Counted from the first letter of the stretch, positions 8,875-20,190 are shown. The stretch: DNA of 64,000 bases from Methylobacterium sp. J-088 (GCF_022829295.1 NZ_JAKSYH010000022.1:1-64000); one strand, 5' to 3'. Notes: generated by a model from the sequence alone, not told the origin. Translations and numbers: made by a program.

Positions 8875-11800
8875 CTACGCCCCGTCGAACCGCCCGCTGG
8901 CATGGGCCAGCATCGTGTAGACCTTGCCGGTCTCCGAGGTGAGATAGGCGTCGGTCCGCTTGGCGTCGCTGTCGTTCTTGACCACGTCTCCGAGCAGGCG
9001 CTCGAACTCGCTGACGTAGCGGTCGACGCTGCGGCGGAACTCCGCATCCGCCCGGTAGCGGCGCTGGATCTCCGTGAAGGTCGTCCGCCCCTGCGCCGTG
9101 TAGATCCGCGGGTCGAACAGGTTCGGCTCGCCGCGGCGGTAGCGTTCCCACAGGTCGACCGCGGTCTGGTGCTCGATCATCTTGGCGATATCGGTCGAGA
9201 TCGTGTCGAGGGCGATCCGCCCGGTCTCGGCGGCCGCCACGGCGGGCCGGCGGGCCGATGCTGCGGGGGCCGGCACGTCCGTCGCCGGCACCTCCTCGTC
9301 GTCGTCCAGCGAGGCGCGGGTCAGCAGGTCGGACAGCCAACCCCGCTTGTCGCCGGTCCGCGCCGGTGCGGCCGCGCGGGCCGGTGAGGCCGGGCGGGGC
9401 GCCTCGCCCCGGGTCGCGCTGCCCGTGGCCGGCCGCGACACCGCCGGAGGCGCGGGCAGCGCGGGTGCCGGTGCGGCGGCGGGTGCCGCCGACGCGAAGG
9501 CGGCGAGGGGAGCAGGCTTGGCAGCAGCCTGGGAAGCAGCCGGCGCCGCGACCGCACGCGCGCCGCCCTCCGCGACCCGCCGCTGCGCCTGCGGCTGGGC
9601 GACGTCGACCGAGCGGCCGGAACGGGAGACCAGGGACGAGAGCTCGTTGAGCGCCTTGATCTGGTCGGAGACCACCCGGCGCATCTCGCCGGTGGCGTCC
9701 TGGGTCTCGCGGGGCAGGTCGAGCACGCCCTTGGCGAGTTCGGCGCGGGTCGCGTCGAGTTCGCCGCGGATCGAGCCCGCCATATCGCGCAGGGCCGAGA
9801 AGGAGTCGCCGAAGCTGGCCTGGGCCTCCTGGAAGCCGGTGCGCATGTCGCGCGCCGCTTCCTCGATCGCCTGCCGCACGCCCTGGGCGGCCTTCTCGCC
9901 CTCGGCGCTGGCGCTGTCCTTCAGGTCGGCGAAGGCGCTCGTCACCGAGGCGCCGGCGCCCTCCGCGGTCCGGGTCAGGGTCTCGCCGACGCTGCGGGCC
10001 CGCTCCTCGGCGGCGCGCAGGGTCTGCTCGATCGTCCGCTCCAGGGCCTTGCCGTTCTCCTCCAGGGCGGCGGCGCGGGTCTCGAAGGCGGCCAACGCCT
10101 CGGTCAGCGCCGTCTCGCGGCCCGAAAGGGTCGCGCCCAGCCGCTCCTCGATGGCGGCGAGCGACACGGCGGCCCGATCGAGGGCCGCGACGTGCGCACC
10201 GGTCTGCTCCGCGAGCGAGCGGCCGCGGCCGTCGAGGGTCTCGGCCAGCCGGGAGGCCTCGGTCAGCGCCCCGTCGGCGGCCCCGCGCAGGGCCTCGACC
10301 TGGGACGAGACGCCGGCGCTCGCCCGGCCGGTCTCGGCCGCGATGCGCTCCAGGGCCGCCTGGACCTGCTCGATGCGGCCGGCGAGGCCCCGCTCGATCG
10401 CGCCGAGATTGGTGTCGGCCCCGGCCACGAGGTCGCTGAGCGCCGTGTTGGCGGCCTCGATCCGCTGGAGCAGGCTGCCGAGTTCGCGGCCCATCCGGTC
10501 ATTGGTGTCGAACAGTTCCGAGAGGGTGCGGCCGGCCCCGTCCTCGATGGCGGCGCGCAGCAGCTCGGCCGAGGCGCGCGACTGCACGGCCAGCTCCTCG
10601 GTCCGCTCCCGCAGGCTGTCGGCCAGGGGCATGCCGGTCTCGGACAGCACCCGCTCGATCGCCTCGGCCCGATCGGCCAGGGCACGCGCGAGGTCGAGCA
10701 TCGGCCCGTCGATGGCGCCGCGCAGACGCTCGACATGGCCTTCCAGCGCGTCGCCGACGGTGCGCCCGCTCTGGTCGAGGCCGGTGAGCAGCGCGCCGCC
10801 CCGGTCCTCGATGGCACGCACCAGCGCCTCGGCGCTCTCTGCGAGGCGGCGCGACAGGGCCTCGCCCCTGGAATCCACCAGGGCACCCAGGGCGTCGGTA
10901 CGCCGCTCGAACGCGGCCCCCAGCGCCTCGACGCGCTCGTCGATCAGGCCGGCCAGGGCGTCCTCGCGCCGACGAAGCGTCTCGGCCAGAGCCGCGTTGT
11001 GGACGTCGACCTGCTCGGCATGGGCGCGCGCCCGCTCGTCGAGGGCGGCCACGAGGGTCGCGGTGCGCTCGTCCACGAGGCTCGCGAAGGCGTCGTGACG
11101 GTCGTCGAAGGCATTGGCCAGGGTGTCGGCACGCTGCGCCACCAGGGTCGCGAACAGCCGCATCCGGCTGTCGATGCGCTGGGTGAAGGCATCGGCACGG
11201 GCATCGACGCCCTGGGCCAGGGCCTCGCTATGCGCCGACACGGCCTGCGCCAGGGACGCCGTGCGGTCCTGCACGACGCCGTCGAGGGCGCGCAGGCGGG
11301 TGTCGAAGACCTCGACCAGCGCGCCGGTGCGGCCCTGGGCGGTGTCGAGCAGGGCCTGGCTGCGGTCGTCGATCAGCCCCTCGATCGCCGCGCGGGCCTC
11401 CTCGAACGTGGTCCGGAGAGCCGCAACCCGGGCATCGACCCGCTCGGACACGTCGCGGCCACTCCCCTCTACGATCGCCCCGAGGCGGTTCTGCACCCGG
11501 TCGAACAGGGCCTGCAATTCGCCCGTCCGCTCGCGGAGGGTCTCGGCGAGCTGAGTCTCGCGGCTCTCCAGCAGGCCCGCGATCGCGGGATGCGCCCTGT
11601 CGATGGTGGCCTGGAGTGCCTGGGTCCGGTGCTCGATCGTGCCGGCGATCTGGCGGCCGCGGGTGTCCACGAGGCGGTCGATCTCGCCCTGCGCCCGCTC
11701 GAACAGGCCCTGCAGATCGGACAGGCGGTTGTCGAGCACGTCCGCCATCTGGGCGGGCGCCGCGTCGAGGGTCGTGCGCAGGCTGTCGGTCCGGGCCACG

Positions 11801-14800
11801 ATGGCGTCGGCGACCTGCTGGCCACGCCCGTCCACGAGGTCGCGCAGGCCGGCCTGGGCCTCCTCGAACAGGGTCTGAAGACGCTGCGTGCGCGTGTCGA
11901 GGGTGGCGGCGAGCTGGCGCTCGCGGGTCTCGACCAGGGCCGAGACGGCGGCCGGGGCCTCCTCCAGCACCGTGCGCAGGGACTGGATGCGGGCATCGAC
12001 CGTGGCGGCGAAGCGACCGCCGCCGCCCTCGACCAGGGCATCGAGGGCCGTTTGGGCCTCTTCGAACAGGGTGCGCAGGGCCTGAGCCCGGGCGGTGAGC
12101 GTGTCGGCGAGGCGGTTGCCGCGCCCCTCGACCAGGGACTCGAGGTGGCCGAGCCGCTCGTCGAACAGGCTGCCGAGCTGACGGGTCTTGTCGTCCAGGG
12201 CGCCGGTCGCTGTGCCGAAGGCGCCGTCGAGCGCGGCGATCAGCGCCTGGCCGCGGCCGTCCAGCGCCTCGTTGATCGGGCCCATCCGGCCGTCGAGGGT
12301 GGCGGCCAGGGTACCGGCATGGCCGTCCAGCATCACGCGGATCTGGTTGGTGCGGTCGTCCAAGAGGGTGTGGACCGTGCGCACGCCGTCGTCGAGCAGG
12401 CCGCTGATGTCGGCGGTGCGGCTCGACAGGGTGTGACCCAGGCGGCCCTCGCCGTCGTTGAGCATCCGCTCGGCATCCGCGATGGTCTGCTGGAGCTTGG
12501 CCAGCACGCTCTCGCCGCGCTGGTCGATCAGCTCGGCCAGCGACGTGCCGCCACGGTCGAAAAGACGGGCGAGCTCGGTGATCCGGCCGCCGATCGCCCC
12601 GAACACCGCCCGGCCCTTCTCGTCGAACTCGCCTGATAGGGCCGCGATGCGCTGGTCGATCTCGCGCGCGAGCTGATCGGCGCGCTCCGCGAAGGCGGCA
12701 CGAACCGCCTCGGCGCGGGCGGCGAGCGTCGCGTCGGCGCTCTCGGTGCGCTCGTCGACCAGACGGACGAGCGCCTCGCCGCGGGTCGACAGGGCGGTCT
12801 CGAGGCCGCCCGTGGCCTCCTCGATCGTCGCCGTGAGGGCGCGGACGCGCTCCGCCATGGCGCCGTCGAGGCCGCCGGTCCGGTCGGTGATCGTCGCGAC
12901 GAGGTCGCGGGTCCGGCCGGCCAGTTCCTCGTCCACCGCGCGGGTGCGGGCCTCGATGACGCGGATCGTCTCGAAGGCCTGGACGCCGAAACTCTCGTCC
13001 ACGAGGCGGGCACGCTCGTCCAGCGCGTCGGCGATCGCCTGGAGGCGGCTGACCACGCCGGTATCGAACTGGCCGGCACTCTCCTCGATCCGGCTGGCGA
13101 TCTCGCCCGTATGCCGGGCGATGTCCTGCCCGAGCCCGGAGGTGCGGCCCTCCAGCATCTCCATGAGGCCGCGATGCCCCTCGGCCATGATGCGCGCCAT
13201 CTCGTCGGTGCGGGCGCGCAGGGTCTCGTCCACCGCGGTGGCGCGGTTGCCGAGGTGGCTGTCGATGTGGCCGACGAGTTCCGCCACGGCCGCGCCGATC
13301 TCGGCGGCCCGCTTGGCGGAGCGCTCCTCCAGGCTGCCGAGATGGGTCTCGATCAGGCTGCCGGCCTCGTGGGCGCGGGCGGTGATCGTCTCGGCGACGG
13401 CCTGCCCCTTGCCGGTCAGCAGGCGGTCCATCTCCTCCAACCGGGCGCCGACGGTCTCGCCGAGCGTCGCGGTGTCGCGGCCGATCCGGTCGGCCAGGAT
13501 GTCGCCGCGGGCGATGGTCTCCTGCAGGGCGGCGAGGCGGTTGCCCAGGGTCTCGTCGATCGCCCGGACGCGGCCGTCGGCGGTCTCGGCGAAGCTCGCA
13601 CCGGTCTGGCTGAGGGTGTCGGCGATGCGCGCGCCCTGGCTCGCCACGGCGAGCACGATGTCGCGGCCCGTGCCGCTGATCCGGGTCTGGGTCTCGTCGG
13701 CGTGGCCGGCGAGCAGTTCGGCGACGCTCCGTCCGTGTTCGCCGAAGGCCGCCTCCATCTCGCCGATCCGGGCGGCGAGGTCGGCCGAGATCGCGCGGGC
13801 CGCCTCGGCGAGGCTGCCGGTGGCGTCGCCGGTGCGGGCGGCGAGCTCGCGGTCGAGGTCGTCGAGGGCGGCGCGGACGGCGGAGACCGCCTCCGTACCG
13901 CGGGCCCCGAGATCGGTGCCGGCGCGGTCCGCGGCTTCGAGGAACCGGGCCATGAGGGCGGCGGTCTCGGCCTCCACAGTGCTCGCGACCTCGGTCGAGG
14001 CGGTGCGCAGGGTCTCCAGGGTGGCGGCGAGACGCCCGGCGGCGTCCCGGGTCTGCGCCTCGGCGGCGGTGCCGGTCTGCTCGGCGGCGGCGCGCAGCGC
14101 CTCGGCGGCTTCCTCGGTCCGCGTCGCCAGGGCGGCGGCGGACTCGGCGACCCGCCGCTCCATGACCCGGACAGCTTCGAGAGTCCGGGCCTCGACCGCA
14201 CCGGTAGCGGCTTCGGTGGTCCCGTGCAGGGCGGTGGTGGCCGCCTCGGCGCCACGCCGGAACGCCGCGACCGCCTCGGCGGTACGGTCGCCGATCTCGA
14301 CCGACAGGCCCTCGACCGTGCCGCGCAGGGACTGGACCGCGCCGGCCGCGCCGGTCTCGAAGCCCCGGCCGAGCGCCGCGAAGGCGGCCTCCAGGCTGGC
14401 CGCGACCGTGTCGGTCCGCTGCGCGATGCCGCTCCCGGCACGCTCCGCCGCGGCGGCGACCCGCGTCTCCAGATCGGCCGCCCGCACCGTCACGGTCTCG
14501 TCGAGCCGCGCCGCGACGCCATCCATGCGTTCGGCGACGGCGCCGCCGCGTTCCGTCAGCGCGTCGGCGATCCGCTCGGCGGCGCCGATCAGCTCGTCGC
14601 GGACGATACCGGCCCGGGCCGACAGGGCGTCGCCGGCGCCGCCGGCGGCGAGCGCCAGGGCAGCCTGCGCGTCGCGTCCGCGGCCCTCGATCGCCTCGGC
14701 GACCGACAGGCCCGTGGTCTCGATCTCGGCGCGCAGCGCCGTACCGCGGCCGGCAATGTCCTGTGCGAGGACCGAGCCGGTCTCGGCAAAGCGCGCCGTG

Positions 14801-16173
14801 ATCTCGGCGCCCATGGCACCGAAGCGGTTGGTCAGCTCGGAGCCGCGCGACAGGAACACGCTCTCCAGCCCGGTTGCCGAGCGCTCGAAGGTCTCGCGCA
14901 CCGCACCGGCCTGGCGCTCCAACGCCGCCCCGACCTGCGCGCCGGTCTCCTCCAGGCTCCGGGCCAGGGTGCCGGCATTCTCGGTGAGACGGCCCGCCAG
15001 GGCGGTGCCGGCGGCCTCGAAGGCGCCGGTCGCCTCGCCGGCGCGGCTCTCGAAGGCGTGGGTCAGGCCCGCGCCGACCTCCTGAAGGGTGCCGCGCACC
15101 GCCTCGCTGGTGGCGGTCAACGTGTCGATCAGGTCGCTGCCGCGGGCGGTCATCAGGCCGACCACCCGGTCGCCGGCCTCGCCGAGGGAGTCCGTGATGG
15201 CGGCGCCGCGGGTCTCGAGGGCCCCGGTCACGCGCTCGCCCGCACCGGTCAGGGCCGTCACGATCCGATCGGAGGCGCCCTCCAGCTCCTGGCTCAGGCT
15301 CTGGTGCGAGCCGGTGATGGCGTTGCGCACCCGGTCGGCGTTGGTGACGATCGCCTCGCGCTGCGCCACCAGCTCCTCCACGAGGGAGCGGATCCGGATC
15401 TCGTTGTCGGAATAGGCGCGCTCCAGGGTGGCGATCTCACCGCGCACCAGGGTCTCCAATTCGCCCGCGCGGGCCAGCGCCCGCTCGACGCCGTCGCCCA
15501 CGGCGGCCACCTCGCGGCGCACGGTCTGCGACATGGTCAGAACCGCATCGGTCGAGAAGCTCTCGGGCTCGGCGAGCCGGACCGCGACCTCGCCCACCGC
15601 CCGGGCGACGAGGCGCATCTCCTGCGCGCGGACCGCCAGCATGGCGGCGATCACGAACAGCACGACCGGGCCGAGCAGCGCCGCGGCGCCCACGCTCGCC
15701 TGGAGCGCTGTGAGCCCCGCCACGACGCCGCGCAGATTGCCCTCGGACTTGATCCAGGCGACCAGCACGAGGAGGCCGATCCAGGCGAGGCCGGCCGCGA
15801 GCGCGACGAGATACGGCTTGGGCGAGGAGCGCACCCGCAGAGTCTGTTGCAGGATGCCGATGTTGCGCCGGTCGTCGTTGGCGACAAGCGAGCGGTCGGG
15901 GGGCAGAAGACCGCCTTCCCGCCGCGGGCGCTCAAGGCCGGGCGGGGGCAGATCGGAGGCGAGCGGCGGGTCGAGGTCCAGGCGCGGCGGCATGGTCCGG
16001 CCGGCCACGTCCATCCCCCCGTCGCGCAGGGGTTCGGTGTCGCCGACATCGGGCAGGCGCGGCTCGGCGCGGCCTTCGAGGCCGGTCGGCGTCAGGGCGT
16101 CGAGGTTCAGCGCCTGCTCGATCGCAGAGAGCGCGGCCTCGGCCGGGTCCTTCAGCTTCTTCTCGGTCGCCAT
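8875..16173 (-). CDS. Giant membrane-anchored hendecad-repeat protein, GPR/RgsE-like polar growth scaffold
   Basis: A 2,432-residue protein. A Pro-rich cytoplasmic N-terminus (1-118) is followed by two membrane segments (121-141 and 161-181) and then about 1,900 residues of helical repeats. In the central part the period is 33 residues made of three 11-residue units, typically L-x-D/E-x-R-x3-L, as expected for hendecad (apolipoprotein-like) helices. A Pro/Ala-rich linker (about 2190-2310) leads to a compact conserved C-terminal domain (from [20 protein letters not shown] to the end). Size, N-terminal anchor and ApoA-like repeats match GPR of Agrobacterium and RgsE of Sinorhizobium, which form a ring at the growing pole and are needed for polar growth; that identity is inferred from architecture. 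ATG 16173 is the natural start, and the gene is divergent from an HPt protein. Intragenic repeat recombination could change its length between strains. Confidence 0.85.
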   Translation of the reverse strand: MATEKKLKDPAEAALSAIEQALNLDALTPTGLEGRAEPRLPDVGDTEPLRDGGMDVAGRTMPPRLDLDPPLASDLPPPGLERPRREGGLLPPDRSLVANDDRRNIGILQQTLRVRSSPKPYLVALAAGLAWIGLLVLVAWIKSEGNLRGVVAGLTALQASVGAAALLGPVVLFVIAAMLAVRAQEMRLVARAVGEVAVRLAEPESFSTDAVLTMSQTVRREVAAVGDGVERALARAGELETLVRGEIATLERAYSDNEIRIRSLVEELVAQREAIVTNADRVRNAITGSHQSLSQELEGASDRIVTALTGAGERVTGALETRGAAITDSLGEAGDRVVGLMTARGSDLIDTLTATSEAVRGTLQEVGAGLTHAFESRAGEATGAFEAAGTALAGRLTENAGTLARSLEETGAQVGAALERQAGAVRETFERSATGLESVFLSRGSELTNRFGAMGAEITARFAETGSVLAQDIAGRGTALRAEIETTGLSVAEAIEGRGRDAQAALALAAGGAGDALSARAGIVRDELIGAAERIADALTERGGAVAERMDGVAARLDETVTVRAADLETRVAAAAERAGSGIAQRTDTVAASLEAAFAALGRGFETGAAGAVQSLRGTVEGLSVEIGDRTAEAVAAFRRGAEAATTALHGTTEAATGAVEARTLEAVRVMERRVAESAAALATRTEEAAEALRAAAEQTGTAAEAQTRDAAGRLAATLETLRTASTEVASTVEAETAALMARFLEAADRAGTDLGARGTEAVSAVRAALDDLDRELAARTGDATGSLAEAARAISADLAARIGEMEAAFGEHGRSVAELLAGHADETQTRISGTGRDIVLAVASQGARIADTLSQTGASFAETADGRVRAIDETLGNRLAALQETIARGDILADRIGRDTATLGETVGARLEEMDRLLTGKGQAVAETITARAHEAGSLIETHLGSLEERSAKRAAEIGAAVAELVGHIDSHLGNRATAVDETLRARTDEMARIMAEGHRGLMEMLEGRTSGLGQDIARHTGEIASRIEESAGQFDTGVVSRLQAIADALDERARLVDESFGVQAFETIRVIEARTRAVDEELAGRTRDLVATITDRTGGLDGAMAERVRALTATIEEATGGLETALSTRGEALVRLVDERTESADATLAARAEAVRAAFAERADQLAREIDQRIAALSGEFDEKGRAVFGAIGGRITELARLFDRGGTSLAELIDQRGESVLAKLQQTIADAERMLNDGEGRLGHTLSSRTADISGLLDDGVRTVHTLLDDRTNQIRVMLDGHAGTLAATLDGRMGPINEALDGRGQALIAALDGAFGTATGALDDKTRQLGSLFDERLGHLESLVEGRGNRLADTLTARAQALRTLFEEAQTALDALVEGGGGRFAATVDARIQSLRTVLEEAPAAVSALVETRERQLAATLDTRTQRLQTLFEEAQAGLRDLVDGRGQQVADAIVARTDSLRTTLDAAPAQMADVLDNRLSDLQGLFERAQGEIDRLVDTRGRQIAGTIEHRTQALQATIDRAHPAIAGLLESRETQLAETLRERTGELQALFDRVQNRLGAIVEGSGRDVSERVDARVAALRTTFEEARAAIEGLIDDRSQALLDTAQGRTGALVEVFDTRLRALDGVVQDRTASLAQAVSAHSEALAQGVDARADAFTQRIDSRMRLFATLVAQRADTLANAFDDRHDAFASLVDERTATLVAALDERARAHAEQVDVHNAALAETLRRREDALAGLIDERVEALGAAFERRTDALGALVDSRGEALSRRLAESAEALVRAIEDRGGALLTGLDQSGRTVGDALEGHVERLRGAIDGPMLDLARALADRAEAIERVLSETGMPLADSLRERTEELAVQSRASAELLRAAIEDGAGRTLSELFDTNDRMGRELGSLLQRIEAANTALSDLVAGADTNLGAIERGLAGRIEQVQAALERIAAETGRASAGVSSQVEALRGAADGALTEASRLAETLDGRGRSLAEQTGAHVAALDRAAVSLAAIEERLGATLSGRETALTEALAAFETRAAALEENGKALERTIEQTLRAAEERARSVGETLTRTAEGAGASVTSAFADLKDSASAEGEKAAQGVRQAIEEAARDMRTGFQEAQASFGDSFSALRDMAGSIRGELDATRAELAKGVLDLPRETQDATGEMRRVVSDQIKALNELSSLVSRSGRSVDVAQPQAQRRVAEGGARAVAAPAASQAAAKPAPLAAFASAAPAAAPAPALPAPPAVSRPATGSATRGEAPRPASPARAAAPARTGDKRGWLSDLLTRASLDDDEEVPATDVPAPAASARRPAVAAAETGRIALDTISTDIAKMIEHQTAVDLWERYRRGEPNLFDPRIYTAQGRTTFTEIQRRYRADAEFRRSVDRYVSEFERLLGDVVKNDSDAKRTDAYLTSETGKVYTMLAHASGRFDGA

Positions 16174-16317
16174 TCAACGCCTCGTGACACGGGTTCACCG
16201 GCACCTCGGGGGAGGCTGATGCCGGAGACGCAACGCCCCGTTTACCATTACAAGATTAGACCTGAGCAGCGATTGCCGATACCCGAGTCCCGGCCAGCCC
16301 CAGAAAACGTTAACCGA

Positions 16318-16830
16318 ATGGTTACCGACCCTGCCGCTCACCGCGCCCGCATCGTGCCGCAGGGACGGGGTCCGGCGCGATCCCCGACCGGCGAATCAGG
16401 GGGTGAATTGTGTGGATCAGATCCGCAATCCCCAGAGAACACCGAATCCAACGGCTCCGGCCCGCCGCCGATCGATCGTTCGATCGATCCTGCGATCGAT
16501 GCTGCGATCGACCGGGCGGCCCTCGACGCCCAGACCGGAGGCGACGCCGATCTCGCCCGCGAGGTCCTGGCGCTGTTCGCCGGCCAGTGCCGGTCGATCC
16601 TGCCACGGCTGGCCGATCCGGACCTGTCCCGGCCTGAACGCGCCGACCTCGCCCATACCCTGAAAGGCTCGGCCGCGGGCGTCGGAGCCACGCGGGTCCA
16701 TGCGCTGGCGGATGCCGCGGAGACGCGCCTGCGGGGGGAGGGACTGCGGGGAGAGGGATATGGGGGTGTCGACGACCTCGCGGACGCGGTCGACGCGGCC
16801 CTCCGCGCGATCGCGGAAGGCCGCGCCTGA
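16318..16830 (+). CDS. HPt (histidine phosphotransfer) domain protein
   Basis: About 170 residues. The C-terminal half is an HPt domain with phospho-histidine motif AHTLKGSAAGVGATRVHALA. HPt proteins relay phosphate between receiver domains of hybrid kinases and response regulators. The N-terminal half is low complexity, including an IDRSIDPAIDAAIDRAAL segment that corresponds to a run of GATCGAT-like DNA repeats near 16470-16515. The start is uncertain: ATG 16318 is the farthest plausible codon, but translation could begin later. No kinase or regulator is adjacent; the hybrid kinase at 3.8-5.8 kb lacks an HPt and is a candidate partner. Confidence 0.75.
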   Translation: MVTDPAAHRARIVPQGRGPARSPTGESGGELCGSDPQSPENTESNGSGPPPIDRSIDPAIDAAIDRAALDAQTGGDADLAREVLALFAGQCRSILPRLADPDLSRPERADLAHTLKGSAAGVGATRVHALADAAETRLRGEGLRGEGYGGVDDLADAVDAALRAIAEGRA

Positions 16831-17005
16831 GGGCAACGCCGCCATCCGTAAGGTCGCGGGCCGTTCCGGAAACAGGGGTGCAGCGATGCGGCGATCGATC
16901 CGGGACGGGTGTCAATCGCCGCGCTTGCATTCCGTGGGTTCAACCGCCAATCAGTCACGCCGCCCGTTGGACTGATTTCGCCCGACGCGAGCCCGGAGCC
17001 CCAGC

Positions 17006-17326
17006 ATGCCCAAGATCACCTACGTCGACCACGCCGGGACGGAGAGGACCGTCGAAGGCAGTGTCGGCGCGACCGTGATGGAGACGGCTCTGCGCAACAA
17101 CGTGCCGGGCATCGACGCGGAATGCGGCGGCGCCTGCGCCTGCGCCACCTGCCACGTCTACGTCGCCGACGCGTGGATCGAGGTGGTCGGCAAGGCCCAG
17201 GACATGGAGCAGGACATGCTCGATTTCGCCAGCGACGTGCGTGAGAATTCCCGCCTGTCCTGCCAGATCAAGATCACCCCGGCGCTCGACGGGCTCGTGG
17301 TGACGACGCCCACGCAGCAGGGGTAA
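17006..17326 (+). CDS. 2Fe-2S ferredoxin, adrenodoxin/ISC type
   Basis: A 106-residue ferredoxin. Cluster ligands are Cys40, Cys46, Cys49 ([12 protein letters not shown]) and Cys86 (RLSCQI), the C-x5-C-x2-C-xn-C spacing of vertebrate-type [2Fe-2S] ferredoxins. Such proteins carry single electrons to iron-sulfur assembly or to P450/oxygenase systems. The acidic helix after the third cysteine (about residues 55-80) fits the partner-docking surface of the family. No reductase or P450 gene is adjacent, so the partner is unknown. The whole gene is well conserved in form and the ATG start is unambiguous. Confidence 0.93.
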   Translation: MPKITYVDHAGTERTVEGSVGATVMETALRNNVPGIDAECGGACACATCHVYVADAWIEVVGKAQDMEQDMLDFASDVRENSRLSCQIKITPALDGLVVTTPTQQG

Positions 17327-17376
17327 GGTTCGCCTCTCGTGGTGAAGCGGAACGCCGCGATTCAAGATGAGCGCGC

Positions 17377-17595
17377 GTGACGACGGGCGGATTTCGGCAG
17401 AACCGGAAGCCGGCGCCCCCTGGAGAGCTGACCCGGCAGCGCGACGTGCGCCTCGAAGTCGAAGCGGGCCTTCTGGCAATCGCGAGGGCGGACATCGAGA
17501 GCGGTCGTTTCATAGCGGACACCGATGTGGATGCCTGGCTTGAGGCCTGGGAGAAGGGGGATGCTGTCGCGCTTCCTGAGGCCTCGGCCCGTTGA
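17377..17595 (+). CDS. Small hypothetical protein, possibly antitoxin-like
   Basis: A 72-residue frame beginning with GTG. The C-terminal part (IESGRFIADTDVDAWLEAWEKGDAVALPE) resembles the tail of short CopG/ParD-like antitoxins, in which a G-R-x-x-x-x-x-x-V-x-x-W pattern precedes an acidic end. The N-terminal ribbon-helix-helix part is not evident, and no toxin-like gene follows. It may be an antitoxin remnant or an unrelated small protein. Confidence 0.4.
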   Translation: MTTGGFRQNRKPAPPGELTRQRDVRLEVEAGLLAIARADIESGRFIADTDVDAWLEAWEKGDAVALPEASAR

Positions 17596-18241
17596 CTCAA
17601 GCGCCAAAGCTCGACGCGCTCTTCGTCCCCTCAGAGCTACAGGATACAGAGGTTTGAGGTCTCGGCAGTCTCGGCCGCCAGCTTGAAGAGGCGCGGGGGC
17701 CCTCTCCCGTGCGGACTTCGATATTCACATAGCCTGGTAGAACACCGAGGCTCGCGGCAGGGCGCGACGGGCCCCCTCTCCCGAGCGGGAGAGGGTTGGG
17801 GTGAGGGACGAGAACGCTCAGAACAGAGCACGTGATCGATGCGCCGATAGGGGGCACTTCTTCCGGGTAGTTCTCTTCCCTCACCCTGTCCCTCTCCCGC
17901 ACGGGAGAGGGGACCCGCGCTCGACCCTGAACCAGCCTTGCCAGACCGGATGTGTGAATCCGCAAGCCCGCACCGGAGAGCCCGCACAGGAGAGGGGGCC
18001 TGTCGCGCTCCGCCGCGCGCATGAGCGTCCGACCCGGCATATGTAAATCGTAGCCCTCAGAGAGCGACACGCGGAGCCGGTTGCTCATTCTTCACCCGCG
18101 GCGCGTGAAACCGCCGCCTCCGTGAAAGACGGCGCCAGCGTTATCCTGGCAAAACTCACCCTGCTTATGCCCGACCTATGACAGCGGTCGACCTTCAAGG
18201 CCCGGTCACCCGAGCCACTACGAACAGCCCAACCGCGATCC
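17596..18241. other. Non-coding stretch with palindromic repeats
   Basis: No gene with recognisable content. The centre (17690-18060) is filled with dispersed palindromic repeats; the rest shows nothing distinctive. Confidence 0.6.
17774..17911. repeat. Paired-palindrome intergenic element, copy 1
   Basis: Bounded by two near-perfect 22-base palindromes of the form CCCTCTCCCGnnCGGGAGAGGG (17774-17795 and 17890-17911). Inside the bounds are TTGGGGTGAGGGACGAG on the left and the inverted counterpart TTCCCTCACCCTG on the right, so the whole unit is a long inverted repeat with a variable centre. Sister copies lie at 52545-52638 and 56372-56525. Confidence 0.85.
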
Positions 18242-19417
18242 CTACCGCACCAGCGCCCGTGCCGCCGCGTCGAGCCCCTCCAGGGTCAGCGGGAACATCC
18301 GGCCCGAGACCAGCCGCTGCACCATGCCGATCGACTGCGTGTAGCCCCACTGCGTCTCCGGCACCGGGTTGAGCCACGCCGCCTTCGGGAAATGGTCGAG
18401 GAGCCGCTGCATCCAGACGGCGCCGGCCTCCGCGTTCCAATGCTCGACCGCGCCGCCGGGCGTGGCGATCTCGTAGGGGCTCATCGAGGCGTCGCCCACG
18501 AAGATCAGCCGGTAGTCGCTGCCATAGGTGCGGATCACGTCGAGCAGCGGCGTCTGCGCCTCGTGGCGCCGCCGGTTCTCGGTCCAGACCGCCTCGTAGG
18601 GGCAGTTGTGGAAGTAGTAATGCGCGAGGTGCTTGAACTCCGAGCGCGCCGCCGAGAACAACGCCTCGGCCTGCTCGATATGCCAGTCCATCGAGCCGCC
18701 GACATCGAGGAACAGCAGCACCTTCACGGCGTTGCGCCGCTCCGGCCGCAGCTTCACATCGATATAGCCCTGGCGGGCGCTCGCGCGGATCGTGCCGTCG
18801 AGGTCGAGTTCCTCGGCCGCCCCCGCCCGGGCGAAGCGGCGCAGGCGCCGCAGCGCGAGGCGCATGGTGCGCGCGCCGATCTCGCGGTCGTCGTCGAGAT
18901 CCTTGAACGTGCGCTTGTCCCAAACCTTCACGGCGCGGAAGTTGCGGTTCCCATCCTGGCCGATGCGGATCCCTTCAGGGTTGTAGCCGTAGGCGCCGAA
19001 CGGCGAGGTCCCGCCGGTACCGATCCACTTGGAGCCGCCCTGGTGGCGTTCCTTCTGCTCGGCCAGCCGCTCCTTGAGAGTCTCGAACAGCTTGTCCCAG
19101 CCGAGCGCCTTGAGCTCCGCCTTCTCGGCCTCGGTCAGGTATTTTTCCGCGAGCTTGCGCAGCCACTCTTCGGGAATGGGCGTCGGATCGACCGCCTCCC
19201 CGAGAGTCTCCAGCCCCTTGAACACCGTACCGAACACCCGGTCGAACCGGTCGAGATGCGCCTCGTCCTTCACCAGCGCCGTGCGCGACAGGAAGTAAAA
19301 GGCTTCGACCTCGTGCCCGGCCAGCCCTTGATCGAGGCCGCCCAGCAGCGTGAGGTACTCCCTCAGGGAGACGGGGATCTTGGCGTCTCGCAGGGCCGTG
19401 AAGAACTGCAGCAGCAT
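18242..19417 (-). CDS. VWA domain protein, CoxE-like
   Basis: Predicted 391-residue cytoplasmic protein. The N-terminal part (LLQFFTALRDAKIPVSLREYLTLL) matches CoxE-like proteins. The C-terminal von Willebrand A domain has the metal-ion site as LFLDVGGSMDW, the DxGxS variant usual in this family, and a later FVGDASMSPYE segment. Family members work with a MoxR AAA ATPase as a chaperone or metal-insertion pair. A MoxR-type gene is present at 26258-27109, about 7 kb away, rather than adjacent as is common. ATG 19417 is preferred because the sequence upstream of it (to 19534) looks non-conserved; the longer start is possible. Confidence 0.85.
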   Translation of the reverse strand: MLLQFFTALRDAKIPVSLREYLTLLGGLDQGLAGHEVEAFYFLSRTALVKDEAHLDRFDRVFGTVFKGLETLGEAVDPTPIPEEWLRKLAEKYLTEAEKAELKALGWDKLFETLKERLAEQKERHQGGSKWIGTGGTSPFGAYGYNPEGIRIGQDGNRNFRAVKVWDKRTFKDLDDDREIGARTMRLALRRLRRFARAGAAEELDLDGTIRASARQGYIDVKLRPERRNAVKVLLFLDVGGSMDWHIEQAEALFSAARSEFKHLAHYYFHNCPYEAVWTENRRRHEAQTPLLDVIRTYGSDYRLIFVGDASMSPYEIATPGGAVEHWNAEAGAVWMQRLLDHFPKAAWLNPVPETQWGYTQSIGMVQRLVSGRMFPLTLEGLDAAARALVR

Positions 19418-19752
19418 CCGAGACAAACGCGCCAGTTGGCGATGCGGGTCAAGTCCAGGCGAATCGAAACCACCGGCCCCAAGCTGTGCTGGACTTTCCG
19501 TCAGCGAACGCGGGTCTTCGCGAATGGTCGACAAGATTCAGCGCCATGGCCCGAGTCGATTCCCGCACCGCCGAGAGTCTTCTTGGGCTCTCGATCCGCA
19601 GAATCTGGGTATAAGTCGTCGAATCTGTTGATATGTGCCGCCGCACCCCTCGTGCAGTCACGCAATCCGTCATGGGAATCGCTCAACTCGATGGATCGAG
19701 TGGGTACGGACGCGGCGACGCGGTCCGTACGGGACAAGCGAGGAGACCTGCA
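19418..19752. other. Divergent intergenic region, nothing specific seen
   Basis: About 335 bases between the divergent VWA gene and the following hypothetical gene. Promoters for both probably lie here, but I see no convincing hexamers, palindromes or repeats. Confidence 0.4.
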
Positions 19753-20160
19753 ATGGCGGTCATCCTGCGGAATCTGACGGAATTCAAGCGGTTTCTCGGG
19801 AAGCCGGGGGCGACGATTCAGTTGGTGCGCAACACCTTCATGGATCGTCAGCCCGCGGCGACCCGGGAGGCCTATCGTGACAAGGGCATGTATGCGCCTC
19901 GGGCCGTGCAGGCCCTGTCGCGCAAGGCCGCGGTGTTCACCCTGCGGGGCCATCCCGGCACGGTCTGGCTCTACTGGGACAAGGGCGCGCGCGGCTGGCG
20001 CTTCTCCGGCGACAGCGTGACGGTGCCGCTGGTCACCGGCCTGGGGCCCGCCGACGCGTTGGTCTACCGATGCAGCTTCGCCGAGGGGTTCGAGCCGGCG
20101 ACGCGCAGCCGGGTGGTGCGGCGCCCCAAGGTCGCAGAGGCGCAGCCCGCCTTCGTCTGA
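19753..20160 (+). CDS. Conserved-looking hypothetical protein
   Basis: A 135-residue basic protein with no family I recognise. ATG 19753 follows a good AGGAGA ribosome binding site at 19741-19746, which decides the start over longer in-frame options. The sequence is compact and globular in character, with GHPGTVWLYWDKGARGWRFSGDSVTV in the middle suggesting a small beta-rich fold. There is no signal peptide or membrane segment. It converges with the AraC-type gene, leaving 30 bases between the stop codons. Confidence 0.7.
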   Translation: MAVILRNLTEFKRFLGKPGATIQLVRNTFMDRQPAATREAYRDKGMYAPRAVQALSRKAAVFTLRGHPGTVWLYWDKGARGWRFSGDSVTVPLVTGLGPADALVYRCSFAEGFEPATRSRVVRRPKVAEAQPAFV

Positions 20161-20190
20161 GGAAACCGCGGCATCCGGGCGCCGCGCCCT

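Noticed and set aside
8825..8880. A tRNA-like T-arm pattern (GGGGTTCGGGTCCCC followed by CGCCCGCCA on the minus strand).
   Set aside because: No anticodon arm or D arm of proper length can be formed and the segment runs into the coding end of the giant gene; a terminator hairpin explains it better.
9182..12636. Long plus-strand frames of 638 and 814 codons inside the giant repeat gene.
   Set aside because: They are periodic echoes of the hendecad repeats on the other strand, without recognisable folds or ribosome binding sites.
16310..16330. CtrA box upstream of the giant protein or HPt gene.
   Set aside because: TTAA and TTAC are eight bases apart and the second half is imperfect; a TAACC-GAAT-GGTTA inverted repeat is seen but is too short to assign.
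17377..17595. Complete toxin-antitoxin pair.
   Set aside because: Only an antitoxin-like short frame is present; no toxin frame follows before the repeat-filled gap.
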